64,000 bases of DNA. It comes from Sinorhizobium saheli. GTDB taxonomy: Bacteria > Pseudomonadota > Alphaproteobacteria > Rhizobiales > Rhizobiaceae. Of the stretch, positions 26,393-34,875 are shown one piece after another. The first letter of the stretch is position 1, and each line of letters begins with the position of its first letter. The stretch is from positions 47,059-111,058 of the forward strand of contig NZ_LNQB01000066.1 in NCBI RefSeq assembly GCF_001651875.1. The letters are read 5' to 3'. The notes under the pieces are model-generated. The model was not told the DNA's origin and searched no databases. It saw only the letters and a program-made list of their open reading frames with translations. The position numbers and the translations under genes were made by a program.

Positions 26393-27337
26393 ATGTCCGA
26401 AACCTTCCTGAACGTCGTCCCGATCTTCATCCTGATCCTCACCGGCTGGCTCGTCGTCCGCCTCGGCTACCTGAAGGCGGCGGTCGGCGACGCCCTCGGC
26501 GATTTCGTCTTCCGGGTCGCGGTTCCGGTGCTTCTCTTCCGCACCATCGCCGAGGCGGACTTCGAGGAAGGCTCGCCCTGGCCGCTCTGGGTCGCCTATT
26601 TCTCCGGCGTCGCCGTGACCTGGACGATCGGCCATCTCGCCGCCACCCTCGGCTTCGGCCGCGACGCGCGCATGGGTGTGCTTGCCGGCGTCTCCTCGGC
26701 CTTCGCCAACACCGTCTTCATCGGCCTGCCGCTGGTTTCGCGCGTGGTCGGCCAGGAGGGCGTGGTGGCGCTGTCGATCCTGCTTTCCGTCCACCTGCCG
26801 GTGATGATGATCGCCGGCACGCTGTTGATGGAGCGTGCGGAACGCAAGACGAGCGGCAAGCCGGGGCAGGGGCTATGGAGGCTCATGGGCGGCGTCGTCC
26901 GCAATCTCGTGCGCAATCCGCTGGTCATCGGGCTCGCCTTCGGCGCGCTCTTCCATCTGATCGGCCGGCCGCTCGGCGGACCGGCGAAGATCGTCGTCGA
27001 CCAGCTCGCCGGCGTCGCCGCACCCGCGGCACTCGTCTCGATCGGCATGGCACTGGACAAATACGGCCTTGCCGGCAACACCGGGCTTGCGACCGTCACC
27101 AGCACGCTCAAGCTCCTGGTGCTGCCGGGCGCCGTCTTTGCCGCCTGCCACCTTTTGGGCCTCAGCGACAGCTGGACCTCCGCACTCGTCCTGACCTCGT
27201 CGGTGCCGACCGGCGTCAACGCCTGGCTGATCGCCAACCACTTCAACGTCGGCCACGCGCTCGCGTCCTCGACGATCACCCTGACGACCGCCCTCGGCGT
27301 CGTCAGCGTCTCCGCCTGGGCCTATCTTTTGATGTGA
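26393..27337 (+). CDS. AEC-family (auxin efflux carrier-like) transporter
   Basis: 314 residues with about ten hydrophobic segments in two halves, the length and pattern of the AEC family (FLNVVPIFILILTGWLVVRL at the start; ALGVVSVSAWAYLLM at the end). Bacterial members carry small organic acids such as malate or malonate; substrate not predictable here. ATG at 26393 is preceded by CAAGG; an ATG at 26363 would add ten residues. Confidence 0.85.
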   Translation: MSETFLNVVPIFILILTGWLVVRLGYLKAAVGDALGDFVFRVAVPVLLFRTIAEADFEEGSPWPLWVAYFSGVAVTWTIGHLAATLGFGRDARMGVLAGVSSAFANTVFIGLPLVSRVVGQEGVVALSILLSVHLPVMMIAGTLLMERAERKTSGKPGQGLWRLMGGVVRNLVRNPLVIGLAFGALFHLIGRPLGGPAKIVVDQLAGVAAPAALVSIGMALDKYGLAGNTGLATVTSTLKLLVLPGAVFAACHLLGLSDSWTSALVLTSSVPTGVNAWLIANHFNVGHALASSTITLTTALGVVSVSAWAYLLM

Positions 27338-27354
27338 CGTGGGCTGTCGGGCCG

Positions 27355-27511
27355 CCCTCATCCCGCTGCCGCGACCTTCTCCCCGTGAGCACGACGTGAG
27401 CACGGGGAGAGCCGCAACGGCTCACGGCAAGCGGAAAGAGGGACTGCGACGGCGCGGCGTATCCCTTCTCCCCGTCAGAACGGGGAGAAGGTCGCGGCAG
27501 CGGCATGAGGG
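27355..27511. repeat. Long GC-rich inverted repeat (about 32-base arms)
   Basis: The left arm (27355-27387, CCCTCATCCCGCTGCCGCGA and on) is nearly complementary to the right arm (27480-27511, ending GCGGCAGCGGCATGAGGG). A smaller hairpin CTTCTCCCCGT/ACGGGGAGAAG lies in the right part. It separates the convergent AEC and ilvE genes. Confidence 0.75.
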
Positions 27512-27539
27512 GCGGAGCTCCTGGCCGTAACGCCGCGGC

Positions 27540-28637
27540 TCAGAACAGCCGGTCGAGCCAGCCGTGGCGGTCGGCCGCGCGGCCGTTCTGGATGTCGAGC
27601 AGCGCCGCCTTCAGGCGGCTGGCGACGGGGCCGGCGCCGCCGTCGCCGATGGTGAAGCCGTATTTCCGGCCCTTCACCTTGCCGATCGGCGTCACCACAG
27701 CCGCCGTGCCGCAGGCGAAGGCCTCTGTCAGCCGTCCGCTCTGCGCATCCGCCTGCCACTGGTCGATCGCATAGGGTTCCTCGCGCACCGTCAGCCCGAG
27801 GTCGCGGGCGAGCGTGATCAGCGAATCGCGGGTGATGCCCGGCAGGATCGTGCCGGTGAGCGGCGGCGTCTGCAGCGAGCCGTCATTGAAGACGAAGAAG
27901 ACGTTCATGCCGCCGAGTTCCTCGATGTAGCGCCGCTCCACCGCATCGAGGAAGACCACCTGTTCGCAGCCTTGCTCGATCGCTTCCGCCTGCGCCGCGA
28001 GGCTGGCGGCATAGTTGCCGCCGCATTTCGCCTCGCCGGTGCCGCCGGGTGCTGCCCGCGTGTAGTTCTCGGAAACCCAGAGGGTCACCGCCGGCGAGCC
28101 GCCCTTGAAATAGGAGCCGACGGAGGAGGCGATGACGCAATAGACATATTCGGCCGAGGGCTTCACGCCGAGGAGGACTTCGGTCGCGAACATGAACGGC
28201 CGGAGATAGAGCGCCGCACCGTCGGCGGCCGGGATCCAGTCGCGCTCGACGCGTGTCAGCGCGCGCACCGATTCGACGAACAATTCCTCCGGCAGGGGCG
28301 TCATTGCGAGCCTCAGGGCGGAGTTGCGGAAGCGGCGCGCATTGGCGTCGGGGCGAAACAGCGTGGCGCCGCCATCGGGCAGGCGATAGGCCTTCATGCC
28401 CTCGAAGATCTCCTGGGCATAGTGGAACACCACGGTCGCCGGATCGAGATCGAAGCCCTTGCGGGGGCCGACCTTCGCATCATGCCAGCCGCGTTCCTCG
28501 GAATAGCGGATCGTGACCATGTGGTCGGTGAACACGCGGCCGAAACCCGGGTTCTGCAGCAGCGCCTCGCGCTCGCTCGCCGGCACCGGATTCGGGTTTT
28601 TCTCGAACAGGAAAGTCTGTGTGTCGCTCTCGGTCAT
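27540..28637 (-). CDS. ilvE: Branched-chain amino acid aminotransferase
   Basis: 365 residues, class IV PLP aminotransferase of the BCAT type. PLP lysine 204 lies in GEAKCGGNYAASL, and FEGMKAYR (79-86) and ELGGMNVFFVF are typical. It catalyses the last step of Leu, Ile and Val synthesis and the first of their breakdown. ATG at 28637 (MTESDT) matches family start; the frame is open far upstream across 28936, which is cycM. About 300 bases to cycM contain a terminator. Confidence 0.93.
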   Translation of the reverse strand: MTESDTQTFLFEKNPNPVPASEREALLQNPGFGRVFTDHMVTIRYSEERGWHDAKVGPRKGFDLDPATVVFHYAQEIFEGMKAYRLPDGGATLFRPDANARRFRNSALRLAMTPLPEELFVESVRALTRVERDWIPAADGAALYLRPFMFATEVLLGVKPSAEYVYCVIASSVGSYFKGGSPAVTLWVSENYTRAAPGGTGEAKCGGNYAASLAAQAEAIEQGCEQVVFLDAVERRYIEELGGMNVFFVFNDGSLQTPPLTGTILPGITRDSLITLARDLGLTVREEPYAIDQWQADAQSGRLTEAFACGTAAVVTPIGKVKGRKYGFTIGDGGAGPVASRLKAALLDIQNGRAADRHGWLDRLF

Positions 28638-28876
28638 CTGTCGTCCCCTCCCTTCATCCGAGTGGATCCGCTCGCGATCGAAGGCGGATCGGCTCAGATC
28701 GGGTGGCATTTGGTTGCGTCTGTCCTGTCTTACACATTTGCAGCCATCCGCAACAGCCAAAGGCGACACATTTGCGCAAGATCGAGCCGCCGTCGAGAAA
28801 CGCAGGCCACGCAGCATCGGCGCCGCGCCGGTTCGTATGCCTCGATGGGTTCGCGCAGGGCTTTGGAGCGAGCAAC
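28638..28876. other. Upstream region of ilvE
   Basis: No gene seen. It should carry the leftward ilvE promoter. I did not find a leader peptide rich in branched-chain codons that would indicate attenuation. Confidence 0.35.
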
Positions 28877-28904
28877 AAAAAACCCGGCCGCTCGGCCGGG
28901 TTTC
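28877..28904 (-). terminator. Intrinsic terminator of cycM
   Basis: AAACCCGGCCG (28878-28888 region) pairs with CGGCCGGGTTT (28893-28903). On the minus strand the stem is followed by TTTTTTGTTGC. A classic Rho-independent terminator 30 bases after cycM. Confidence 0.9.
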
Positions 28905-28935
28905 GATAAGGGTTGGTGCGTCCTTCCGCCGAGGC

Positions 28936-29568
28936 TCAGTTCGCCGGCGCCGCGGCTTCGCCGCCCTGTGCCGCCTGGCCTTCGGCCGGCGTCGCTTCGC
29001 TCGCGCCGGCAGCACCCGGCTCCGGCAGCGGTGCCGGGCTGTCCGCCTGCTGGCGCAGCCAGGCGAGCAGGTTGGCGCGTTCGTCCGCCTTCTTGAGGCC
29101 GGCAAAGCCCATGGCCGTGCCCGGCACGTGCTTCTTCGGCGCTTCGAGGAAGAAGCTCAGGTGGTCGTAGTCCCAGACGACCTTGCCGCCCTCGGAGAAG
29201 GTCTTCATGCCGGCGGAGTAGGCGAAACCCTCATGCGAGGCGACCGGACGGTTAACGACGCCCCAGAGATTCGGGCCGACCTTGTTCGGGCCGCCCTTCT
29301 CCACGGTGTGACAGCTTGCGCATTTCTTGAAAACGGCCTCGCCGGCGGCGGCATCCGCCTTGGCCAGCAGCGGCGCGATCGGCTCGGGCGCCGCTTCACC
29401 GCCGCCCGCGGTCTCGGCCTCGCCCGCCGTCTCCTCGGCGACGATCGCGAAACCTTCCTTCTCGGGAGCTTCGGAATGGAAGATGCCTTCTGAAGCAATG
29501 GACACGGTCATCAGCACGAAGACCGTACCCAACAAGGCACCCACACCCATGTTCACATATGGATTCAT
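28936..29568 (-). CDS. cycM: Membrane-anchored cytochrome c (CycM-like)
   Basis: 210 residues. An uncleaved N-terminal membrane anchor (about 8-27), an acidic Ala/Glu-rich linker (30-70), then a class I cytochrome c domain with CASCH (Cys83, Cys86, His87) and an axial Met at 153 in GTAMGFAG, and a Pro/Ala tail. In Rhizobiales CycM carries electrons from the bc1 complex to the aa3 oxidase. The frame is open upstream to 30357, antisense to kdsB, and is not used. Terminator at 28877-28904. Confidence 0.92.
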   Translation of the reverse strand: MNPYVNMGVGALLGTVFVLMTVSIASEGIFHSEAPEKEGFAIVAEETAGEAETAGGGEAAPEPIAPLLAKADAAAGEAVFKKCASCHTVEKGGPNKVGPNLWGVVNRPVASHEGFAYSAGMKTFSEGGKVVWDYDHLSFFLEAPKKHVPGTAMGFAGLKKADERANLLAWLRQQADSPAPLPEPGAAGASEATPAEGQAAQGGEAAAPAN

Positions 29569-29724
29569 CTGCAAACGCTCCCTTTGCCACCGGCGCAAAC
29601 AAAAAACCGGCCCATCTTGAAATCGCGCGGAACCTATGTCTTTTGGCTCTGCGTTGCAACAGAGATTATCGACCCCGGCGTGAGACCTTTTGACACTTTC
29701 CGCGGGGTTTTTGAAGGCCTGGAC

Positions 29725-30477
29725 ATGAATCGTGAACAATCGGGCAAATCCCTCGTGCTCATCCCGGCGCGCATGGCGTCGACGCGCCTCCCCGGCAAGC
29801 CGCTCGCCGACATATGCGGCCTGCCGATGATCGTTCAGGTGGCAAGGCGCGCGGCGGAGGCGGATGTCGGCCGGATCGTCGTCGCCGTCGACCATCCGGA
29901 GGTGTTTCAGGCCGTCAGCGACGCCGGTTTCGAGGCGATCATGACCCGGGTCGACCACCAGTCGGGATCGGACCGCATCCATGAGGCGCTGCTGAAGGCC
30001 GATCCGGAGGGCAGGGCCGAGATCGTCATCAACGTCCAGGGCGATCTGCCGACCATCGAGCCGGAACCGATCCGCGCGGCGCTGAAGCCGCTCGAAAACG
30101 GATCGACCGATATCGCGACGCTGACCGTGGCGATCACCGACGAGCACGAAAAGACCAATCCCAACGTCGTCAAGGTCGTCGGTTCGCCGATCTCCGAAAG
30201 CCGGCTGCGGGCGCTTTACTTCACCCGCGCCACCGCGCCCCATGGCGAAGGCCCGCTCTATCATCACATCGGCCTTTACGCCTATCGCCGCAGGGCGCTC
30301 GAGACCTTCGTATCGCTGAAGCCGTCGACGCTCGAGAGGCGCGAATCGCTCGAACAATTGCGGGCGCTCGAAGCCGGCATGCGCATCGACGTCGAGATCG
30401 TCGATTCCGTGCCGCTCGGCGTCGACACCCCGGCCGATCTCGAAAAGGCCCGCCGCATCCTTTCCGCCCGACTTTGA
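29725..30477 (+). CDS. kdsB: 3-deoxy-manno-octulosonate cytidylyltransferase (CMP-KDO synthetase)
   Basis: 250 residues. The nucleotide-binding start [20 protein letters not shown] and [13 protein letters not shown] are KdsB signatures, with [10 protein letters not shown] and [16 protein letters not shown] downstream. It activates KDO for lipid A core synthesis. ATG at 29725 follows GGCCTGGAC; upstream in-frame codons lack similarity. pheA begins 14 bases after the stop. Divergent from cycM. Confidence 0.95.
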   Translation: MNREQSGKSLVLIPARMASTRLPGKPLADICGLPMIVQVARRAAEADVGRIVVAVDHPEVFQAVSDAGFEAIMTRVDHQSGSDRIHEALLKADPEGRAEIVINVQGDLPTIEPEPIRAALKPLENGSTDIATLTVAITDEHEKTNPNVVKVVGSPISESRLRALYFTRATAPHGEGPLYHHIGLYAYRRRALETFVSLKPSTLERRESLEQLRALEAGMRIDVEIVDSVPLGVDTPADLEKARRILSARL

Positions 30478-30491
30478 GAAGGGGAGCCACC

Positions 30492-31346
30492 GTGACCGCC
30501 AAGACCAACCGGATTTCCTTCCAGGGCGACTACGGCGCCAATTCCGACATGGCCTGCCGCGACATGTTCCCGGCCATGGAGCCGCTGCCCTGCCAGACCT
30601 TCGAGGATGCCTTCCTGGCGGTGGAGAACGGCGAGGCCGACCTCGCCATGATCCCGATCGAGAACACGATCGCCGGACGCGTCGCCGACATCCATCACCT
30701 CCTGCCGGAATCGCGCCTCCATATCGTCGGCGAGTATTTCATGCCGATCCGCTTCCAGCTGATGGTGCTGCCGGGCGTCAAGCACGACGAGATCCGCACG
30801 GTGCACAGCCATATCCACGCGCTCGGCCAGTGCCGCAAGATCGTCCGCGCCAATCGCTGGAAGCCGGTCGTGGCCGGTGACACGGCGGGCGCGGCCAAGC
30901 TCGTCCAGGAAACCGGCGACCGTTCGATGGCGGCGCTCGCCCCGCGCCTTGCCGCCGATCTCTATGGCCTCGAGATCATCGCCGAAAACGTCGAGGACAC
31001 CGACAGCAACGTCACGCGTTTCGTCGTGCTTTCGCGCGAGGAGAGCCCGATCGCCCGGACGTCGGACGACGAACTGGTCATCACCACCTTCGTCTTCAAG
31101 GTCCGCAACATCCCGGCGGCCCTCTACAAGGCGCTCGGCGGCTTCGCGACCAACGGCATCAACATGACCAAGCTCGAAAGCTACCAGCTCGGCGGCAAGT
31201 TCTACGCGACGCAGTTCTACGCCGATATCGAGGGTCATCCGGACGACATCGGCGTCCGCCACGCCATGGACGAACTGCGCTTCTTCTCGGAAAACGTGCG
31301 CATCCTCGGCACCTACCGGGCGCATCCGATGCGCGGCGTGCTCTAG
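30492..31346 (+). CDS. pheA: Prephenate dehydratase
   Basis: 284 residues, monofunctional. The catalytic TRF triad is at 175-177 (SNVTRFVVL), and [12 protein letters not shown] lies near 55-66. A C-terminal ACT domain starts about 193 with [20 protein letters not shown]; the usual ESRP Phe-binding motif reads ESYQ here, a common rhizobial variant. It makes phenylpyruvate. GTG at 30492 is preceded by AAGGGGAG. Forms an operon with kdsB. Confidence 0.93.
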   Translation: MTAKTNRISFQGDYGANSDMACRDMFPAMEPLPCQTFEDAFLAVENGEADLAMIPIENTIAGRVADIHHLLPESRLHIVGEYFMPIRFQLMVLPGVKHDEIRTVHSHIHALGQCRKIVRANRWKPVVAGDTAGAAKLVQETGDRSMAALAPRLAADLYGLEIIAENVEDTDSNVTRFVVLSREESPIARTSDDELVITTFVFKVRNIPAALYKALGGFATNGINMTKLESYQLGGKFYATQFYADIEGHPDDIGVRHAMDELRFFSENVRILGTYRAHPMRGVL

Positions 31347-31724
31347 GCTTGTTTGTGCCTCGCGGGGATACCCCCTCTGGCCTGCCGGCCATCTTTCCCA
31401 CAAGGGGGGAGAATAGATGTGGCGCGCCCGACGCCTCCATCACAGCGTTCCGCTTGCAGTAGCCTATCGGTTAGAGCGAGCCCATGCCGCACATATTCTC
31501 CCCCCTTGTGGGGGAGATGGCCGGCAGGCCAGAGGGGGTTGCGAATGCCGCACCATCCCGGCGTCCTTCGCTTTCCCGCGTTCCGCTCCCCGGCGAACTG
31601 GCAAAGGTGGCAAAAATGCGGTCACCCGCCATTCGTCTGGCGCATGCCTAATTTGCAATCATCGCGCTACTTAATTTTTGGGCGAATGCCTATTTGACCT
31701 TCGTCAAGATATGGAGTGTCAAAG
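31347..31724. other. Gap between pheA and DUF1127 gene
   Basis: 378 bases. The central half is the large inverted repeat 31371-31544. The last 150 bases (31575-31724) are AT-richer and should hold the DUF1127 promoter, but no clear -35/-10 pair was found. Confidence 0.45.
31371..31544. repeat. Long inverted repeat with about 45-base arms
   Basis: The left arm 31371-31414 (CCCCCTCTGGCCTGCCGGCC, then ATCTTTCCCACAAGG and GGGGAGAATA) is closely complementary to the right arm 31494-31542 (TATTCTCCCCCCTTGTGGGG, then GAGATGGCCGGCAGGCC and AGAGGGGG). The spacer is about 80 bases. One of the best-preserved palindromic elements of the window. Confidence 0.85.
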
Positions 31725-31862
31725 ATGAAGATCCGTCAGAAGATCATGGAATACGCAAAGATGCGCCGCGCGGTTCGCGAGTTGAGCGCACTCAACGATC
31801 ACGCCCTGCGTGACATCGGTATTTCCCGTTCCCAGATTCACGCCGCCGTCTACGGCCGCTGA
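31725..31862 (+). CDS. DUF1127 small protein
   Basis: 45 residues: an N-terminal basic helix (MKIRQKIMEYAKMRRAVREL) and the conserved DUF1127 end SALNDHALRDIGISRSQI followed by HAAVYGR. The DUF1127 family contains small arginine-rich proteins implicated in phosphate/carbon adaptation and RNA-linked regulation in Rhodobacter and Agrobacterium; no precise role is set for this one. ATG at 31725 follows GGAGTGTCAAAG. Two hairpins follow it. Confidence 0.9.
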   Translation: MKIRQKIMEYAKMRRAVRELSALNDHALRDIGISRSQIHAAVYGR

Positions 31863-31873
31863 TAGAAAGAAGT

Positions 31874-31939
31874 CCGCGCGCCTCATTGAGCGCGCGGCAT
31901 TGAGGTCTCCCGCACCCCGCCGCTCTTCGCGCGGGGTGT
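31874..31939. terminator. Two tandem hairpins after the DUF1127 gene
   Basis: CCGCGCGC (31874-31881) / GCGCGCGG (31890-31897), and CACCCCGC (31913-31920) / GCGGGGTG (31931-31938). Neither has a T-run. They lie between the convergent DUF1127 and VOC genes and are probably transcript ends or stabilising structures. Confidence 0.5.
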
Positions 31940-31985
31940 GGGCGGAACCTTCACCAATCTGCTTCCGCCCCTCTTCGGACGTGCA

Positions 31986-32354
31986 TCATTCGTCGTCAAG
32001 GCAGACCCGCAGGCGGTGGCCGTCCGGGTCGAGCGCCACGAAGGTCGGTCCGAAATCCATCCGCGTCAGTTCCTGCGCGATCGGCAGGCCCATAGCCCGC
32101 CACTCCTCGTAATGGACGCGGACGTCCTCTTCTCCTTTCACCATGAAGGCGAGCTCGGCGCGGCTGCCTTCGCCGACCGGCTGGGGCTGCACGCCTGCCT
32201 TTCCCCACAGCCCGAGCACGAATCCGTCCTGCAGCTCGATGGAGGCGAAGGTCGGAAAGGTGACGATCGGCTCCTTGCCGAGAAGTTTGCGGTAGAACTC
32301 GACGCTTGCCAGCGGGTCGGTGACATAAAGGACGATGAGATTTGCCTTTGCCAT
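31986..32354 (-). CDS. VOC-superfamily (glyoxalase-fold) protein
   Basis: 122 residues, one vicinal-oxygen-chelate module: IVLYVTDPLASVEFYRKLLG at the start, and FVALDPDGHRLRVCLDDE at the end. Short single-domain members of this kind include drug-binding and glyoxalase-like proteins; no substrate can be named. AAAGGAGACC stands before the ATG. The WYL regulator gene lies 73 bases upstream on the same strand, so the regulator may control it. Confidence 0.82.
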   Translation of the reverse strand: MAKANLIVLYVTDPLASVEFYRKLLGKEPIVTFPTFASIELQDGFVLGLWGKAGVQPQPVGEGSRAELAFMVKGEEDVRVHYEEWRAMGLPIAQELTRMDFGPTFVALDPDGHRLRVCLDDE

Positions 32355-32427
32355 GATGGTCTCCTTTGTTTCGGGACCTCGAAACTAGGCTGAACCACTG
32401 TCAGTTTTTGTCAGCAGTGTTCGGCGG

Positions 32428-33120
32428 TCAGGCGCCGACGGGGTTGATGCCGTGCATGGCGCGCCAGTCCTTGAGCAGCGCCTGGCGGCGGCGCGGATAG
32501 CGATGGTCGAGCATTGCCGCTTCCGTAATCCGGTCGGTCCGGAAATGGCGGAAATCTTGTCTCAGCTCGCACCAGGCGGCGAGCACCCGCACCTCTTCGA
32601 AGAAACCGAGCGCGAAGGGCCAGACCGTGCGGCGGCTGTCGCGGCCGTCGCTGTCGAGATAGCGCAAGTCGAGCTTGTGTTCGCTGCGGATCGCCTTGCG
32701 CAAGAGGCCGAGATCGACCCTGTCGGCGCTCGCTCGCCGCGCGCCGACGAGCAGGGTCGAGCCCTCGAGCTTTCCCTTGAGGTCCGCCGGCAGCACCGCG
32801 CCGATCTTCGCCAGCGCATCGGTCGCGGCGGCCGCGAGCCTCTCGTCGCCGCGTTTCGCCACAAAGCGCGACCCGAGCACCAGCGCCTCTATCTCCTCCT
32901 CGGAAAACATCATCGGCGGCAGCATGAAGCCGGGCCTGAGGACATAGCCGACGCCCGGCTCTCCCTCTATGTGCGCGCCCTGCGCCTGCAGGCTGGCAAT
33001 GTCGCGGTAGAGCGTCCTCAAGCTGACGCCGGTCTCCTCCGCCAGCACCCGGCCGCTCACCGGCCGGCGATGGCGCCTCAGCACCTGCATGAGATCGAGC
33101 AGGCGTTCCGAACGCGACAT
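32428..33120 (-). CDS. YafY-type HTH/WYL-domain transcriptional regulator
   Basis: 230 residues. An HTH_11 domain spans about 1-60 (RRHRRPVSGRVLAEETGVSL), and a WYL-type ligand domain about 130-215 (LDLRYLDSDGRDSRRTVWPF and VRVLAAWCELRQDFRHFRTD). WYL proteins often sense nucleotides or nucleic acid. It lies between nudC and the VOC gene, all leftward; nudC ends only six bases upstream, so transcription could be shared. Confidence 0.87.
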   Translation of the reverse strand: MSRSERLLDLMQVLRRHRRPVSGRVLAEETGVSLRTLYRDIASLQAQGAHIEGEPGVGYVLRPGFMLPPMMFSEEEIEALVLGSRFVAKRGDERLAAAATDALAKIGAVLPADLKGKLEGSTLLVGARRASADRVDLGLLRKAIRSEHKLDLRYLDSDGRDSRRTVWPFALGFFEEVRVLAAWCELRQDFRHFRTDRITEAAMLDHRYPRRRQALLKDWRAMHGINPVGA

Positions 33121-33126
33121 GCCGGC

Positions 33127-34107
33127 TCAGCCGCGTTCCGGCCAGGCGATCCAATCGCGCATGAGCTGGTGCGCAATGGCGCCCTTCGGCGGCGGGATGT
33201 GTTCGTCGCCGGTGTCGGCGACGCCGGTGGTGCGCTCCAGCATCGCCTCGGTTTCGGCGCGGGTGAACCAGCGGACGTCCTCCAGTTCCTGCTCGTCGCG
33301 CCGGATGGCGGTCGACTTCGCCTCGGCATAGCAGCCGATCATCAGCGAATGCGGCAGCGGCCAGGGCTGCGAGGCGTGATAGCGCACGCGGCCGACGCGG
33401 ATGCCGGATTCCTCCTGCGTCTCCCGCCTGACGGCATTCTCGATCGTCTCGCCCGGCTCGACGAAGCCGGCGAGGCAGGAATACATGCCCGGCGCGAAAT
33501 GCGGGCTGCGGCCGAGCAGGCAGAGATCGCGCTCAAGATCGATCGTCAGCATGATGACGACCGGGTCCGTGCGCGGAAAGACCAGGTGGCCGCAGGCGGT
33601 GCAGACGCGCCGGTAGCCGCCCGCCGCGCCGTCCATCGGCCCGCCGCAGCGGCCGCAGAAGCGGTTGTTGGCGTTCCAGACGATGAGGCTCGACCCTTGC
33701 GCGAACTGGCCGAGCAACTCCTCCGGCAGCATCTGCTGGCGGTAGAGCATGCGGGCATCGGCGATCTTGAACGGCTCCGGCACCGTCTCTTCCGTCAGGC
33801 CAGAGGGCACCGCGAGCCGCGGCTCGCCGTTCGGCAGGTAGCCGAGCAGAACGGTCTCGTCGAGATTGGGTTCGAGCCCAGCGAGCTCATAGGGCGCGAA
33901 GAGCGGATCGATGATCTTCTCGTCGTGCTTGACGATCAGCTTCGCCCCGGAAAAGGCGAGGAAGTGCGCGCCCGGATGCTTCAGCGCCGTCTCGATGCAA
34001 TTGTCGGGCCGGTGCTCGGACTGGCGATCGAGGTGGTTCTCCGCGAAGGCGACGAAGGTGCTCGGCTCCGGATGGGGGTTTTGAAGGTCGAAGATCGTTT
34101 TCGTCAT
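33127..34107 (-). CDS. nudC: NAD(P)H pyrophosphatase (NudC-type Nudix hydrolase)
   Basis: 326 residues. An N-terminal NUDIX-like domain, a zinc ribbon with CGRCGG and CTACGH, and the Nudix box GFVEPGETIENAVRRETQEE with the following SQPWPLPHSLM motif that marks NADH pyrophosphatases (SQPWPFPxS). NudC also removes NAD caps from RNA in E. coli. ATG at 34107 starts two bases after the HIT gene stop, suggesting coupling. Confidence 0.94.
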   Translation of the reverse strand: MTKTIFDLQNPHPEPSTFVAFAENHLDRQSEHRPDNCIETALKHPGAHFLAFSGAKLIVKHDEKIIDPLFAPYELAGLEPNLDETVLLGYLPNGEPRLAVPSGLTEETVPEPFKIADARMLYRQQMLPEELLGQFAQGSSLIVWNANNRFCGRCGGPMDGAAGGYRRVCTACGHLVFPRTDPVVIMLTIDLERDLCLLGRSPHFAPGMYSCLAGFVEPGETIENAVRRETQEESGIRVGRVRYHASQPWPLPHSLMIGCYAEAKSTAIRRDEQELEDVRWFTRAETEAMLERTTGVADTGDEHIPPPKGAIAHQLMRDWIAWPERG

Positions 34108-34109
34108 GC

Positions 34110-34514
34110 TCAAAGATTTTCCAGGATGCGTGCCGCGAATGCGCGATGGTCTTCCTCCGGCCAAGGCTCGGCCTTGCCGAAGCCCCAGACGGGGCCGGGC
34201 CAGTTCGGATCGCCCGCCCGCCGGGCGATGATATGCACGTGCAGTTGCCGGACGATATTGCCGAGCGCGCCGATATTGATCTTTTCGGCGTCCGCCGCCT
34301 TTTTCAAGGCTGTCGCCACCAGATTGGTCTCGAAGGTCAGCATCGCCTGGTCGAGCGGCGTCAGCTCGAACACCTCCGAGATGTCGGCGCGCTGGGGAAC
34401 GAGGATCAGCCAGGGCCAACGGCGGTCGTTCATCAGCCTGATCTCGCAGAGCCCGAGCCTGCAGATCGGGATGCCGTCACGCCGAAGTCGCTCGTCGAGG
34501 GTGAAGGTCGTCAA
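34110..34514 (-). CDS. HIT-family hydrolase
   Basis: 134 residues from a TTG start at 34514, which has GAGGAG six bases upstream and fits where the family begins (TTFTLDERLRRD). An ATG at 34550 would add 12 residues. The histidine triad appears as QLHVHIIAR, and a second rhizobial motif WPWLILVPQR is present. HIT proteins split nucleotide polyphosphates or adenylates; its coupling to nudC is consistent with nucleotide clean-up. Confidence 0.87.
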   Translation of the reverse strand: MTTFTLDERLRRDGIPICRLGLCEIRLMNDRRWPWLILVPQRADISEVFELTPLDQAMLTFETNLVATALKKAADAEKINIGALGNIVRQLHVHIIARRAGDPNWPGPVWGFGKAEPWPEEDHRAFAARILENL

Positions 34515-34598
34515 TAAAATCTCCTCGGCCGGAGCGGGATGAGGAAACATGACCGGCTCTCCGCCCGCATCCCTCTCCAGCTCTTCAGGTTCGATCGC

Positions 34599-34640
34599 CT
34601 TGATGATTCCTTGCGTCGATTCGCTTTAGAAATCATCAAG
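34599..34640. repeat. 10-base-pair inverted repeat upstream of the SRP RNA
   Basis: CTTGATGATT (34599-34608) and AATCATCAAG (34631-34640) are perfect inverse copies with a 22-base spacer. They lie between the HIT gene and the SRP RNA promoter. Could be an operator for either side or a terminator-like structure; no T-run follows. Confidence 0.5.
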
Positions 34641-34698
34641 GTCCTTGGGCGGATTCGCCTTGTTTTGCATATCGATATCAGTTTTTTGACGGCTTGGC

Positions 34699-34727
34699 TT
34701 GCATTTGGTTCGGATATTGCCGATATG
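34699..34727 (+). promoter_or_regulatory. SRP RNA promoter
   Basis: TTGCAT (34699-34704), exactly 17 bases, then GATATG (34722-34727), followed by the RNA start six to seven bases later. Spacing and position fit a vegetative sigma promoter. Confidence 0.65.
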
Positions 34728-34730
34728 AGG

Positions 34731-34832
34731 GCCGGGAGGTTGGTGGTGGACGAGCCACTCGCCAACCGGGTCAGGTCCGGAAGGAAGCAGCCCTAACGAG
34801 CCCCGGCACGGGTCACCGTGCCAGCCTCCCAC
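34731..34832 (+). ncRNA. ffs: Signal recognition particle RNA (4.5S, bacterial small type)
   Basis: The universally conserved helix-8 tip is present at 34769-34796: GGTCAGGTCC, then GGAAGGAAGCAGCCCTAA. The ends pair: GGGAGG near 34734-34739 with CCTCCC near 34825-34830, closing a single long hairpin of about 100 bases. It binds Ffh and targets membrane proteins. Location directly before dnaX is common in Rhizobiales. Confidence 0.95.
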
Positions 34833-34875
34833 CTTCTCCGTCCTGTCGGGACAAGAGTGAACAGCGGCAGGGTCG

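Noticed and set aside
31371..31544. Possible CRISPR-like repeat
   Set aside because: Only a single inverted pair with one spacer; no regularly spaced direct repeats anywhere in the window and no cas gene.
32452..34542. Plus-strand open frame opposite the WYL, nudC and HIT genes
   Set aside because: All three leftward genes have intact motifs; the plus product is compositional noise.
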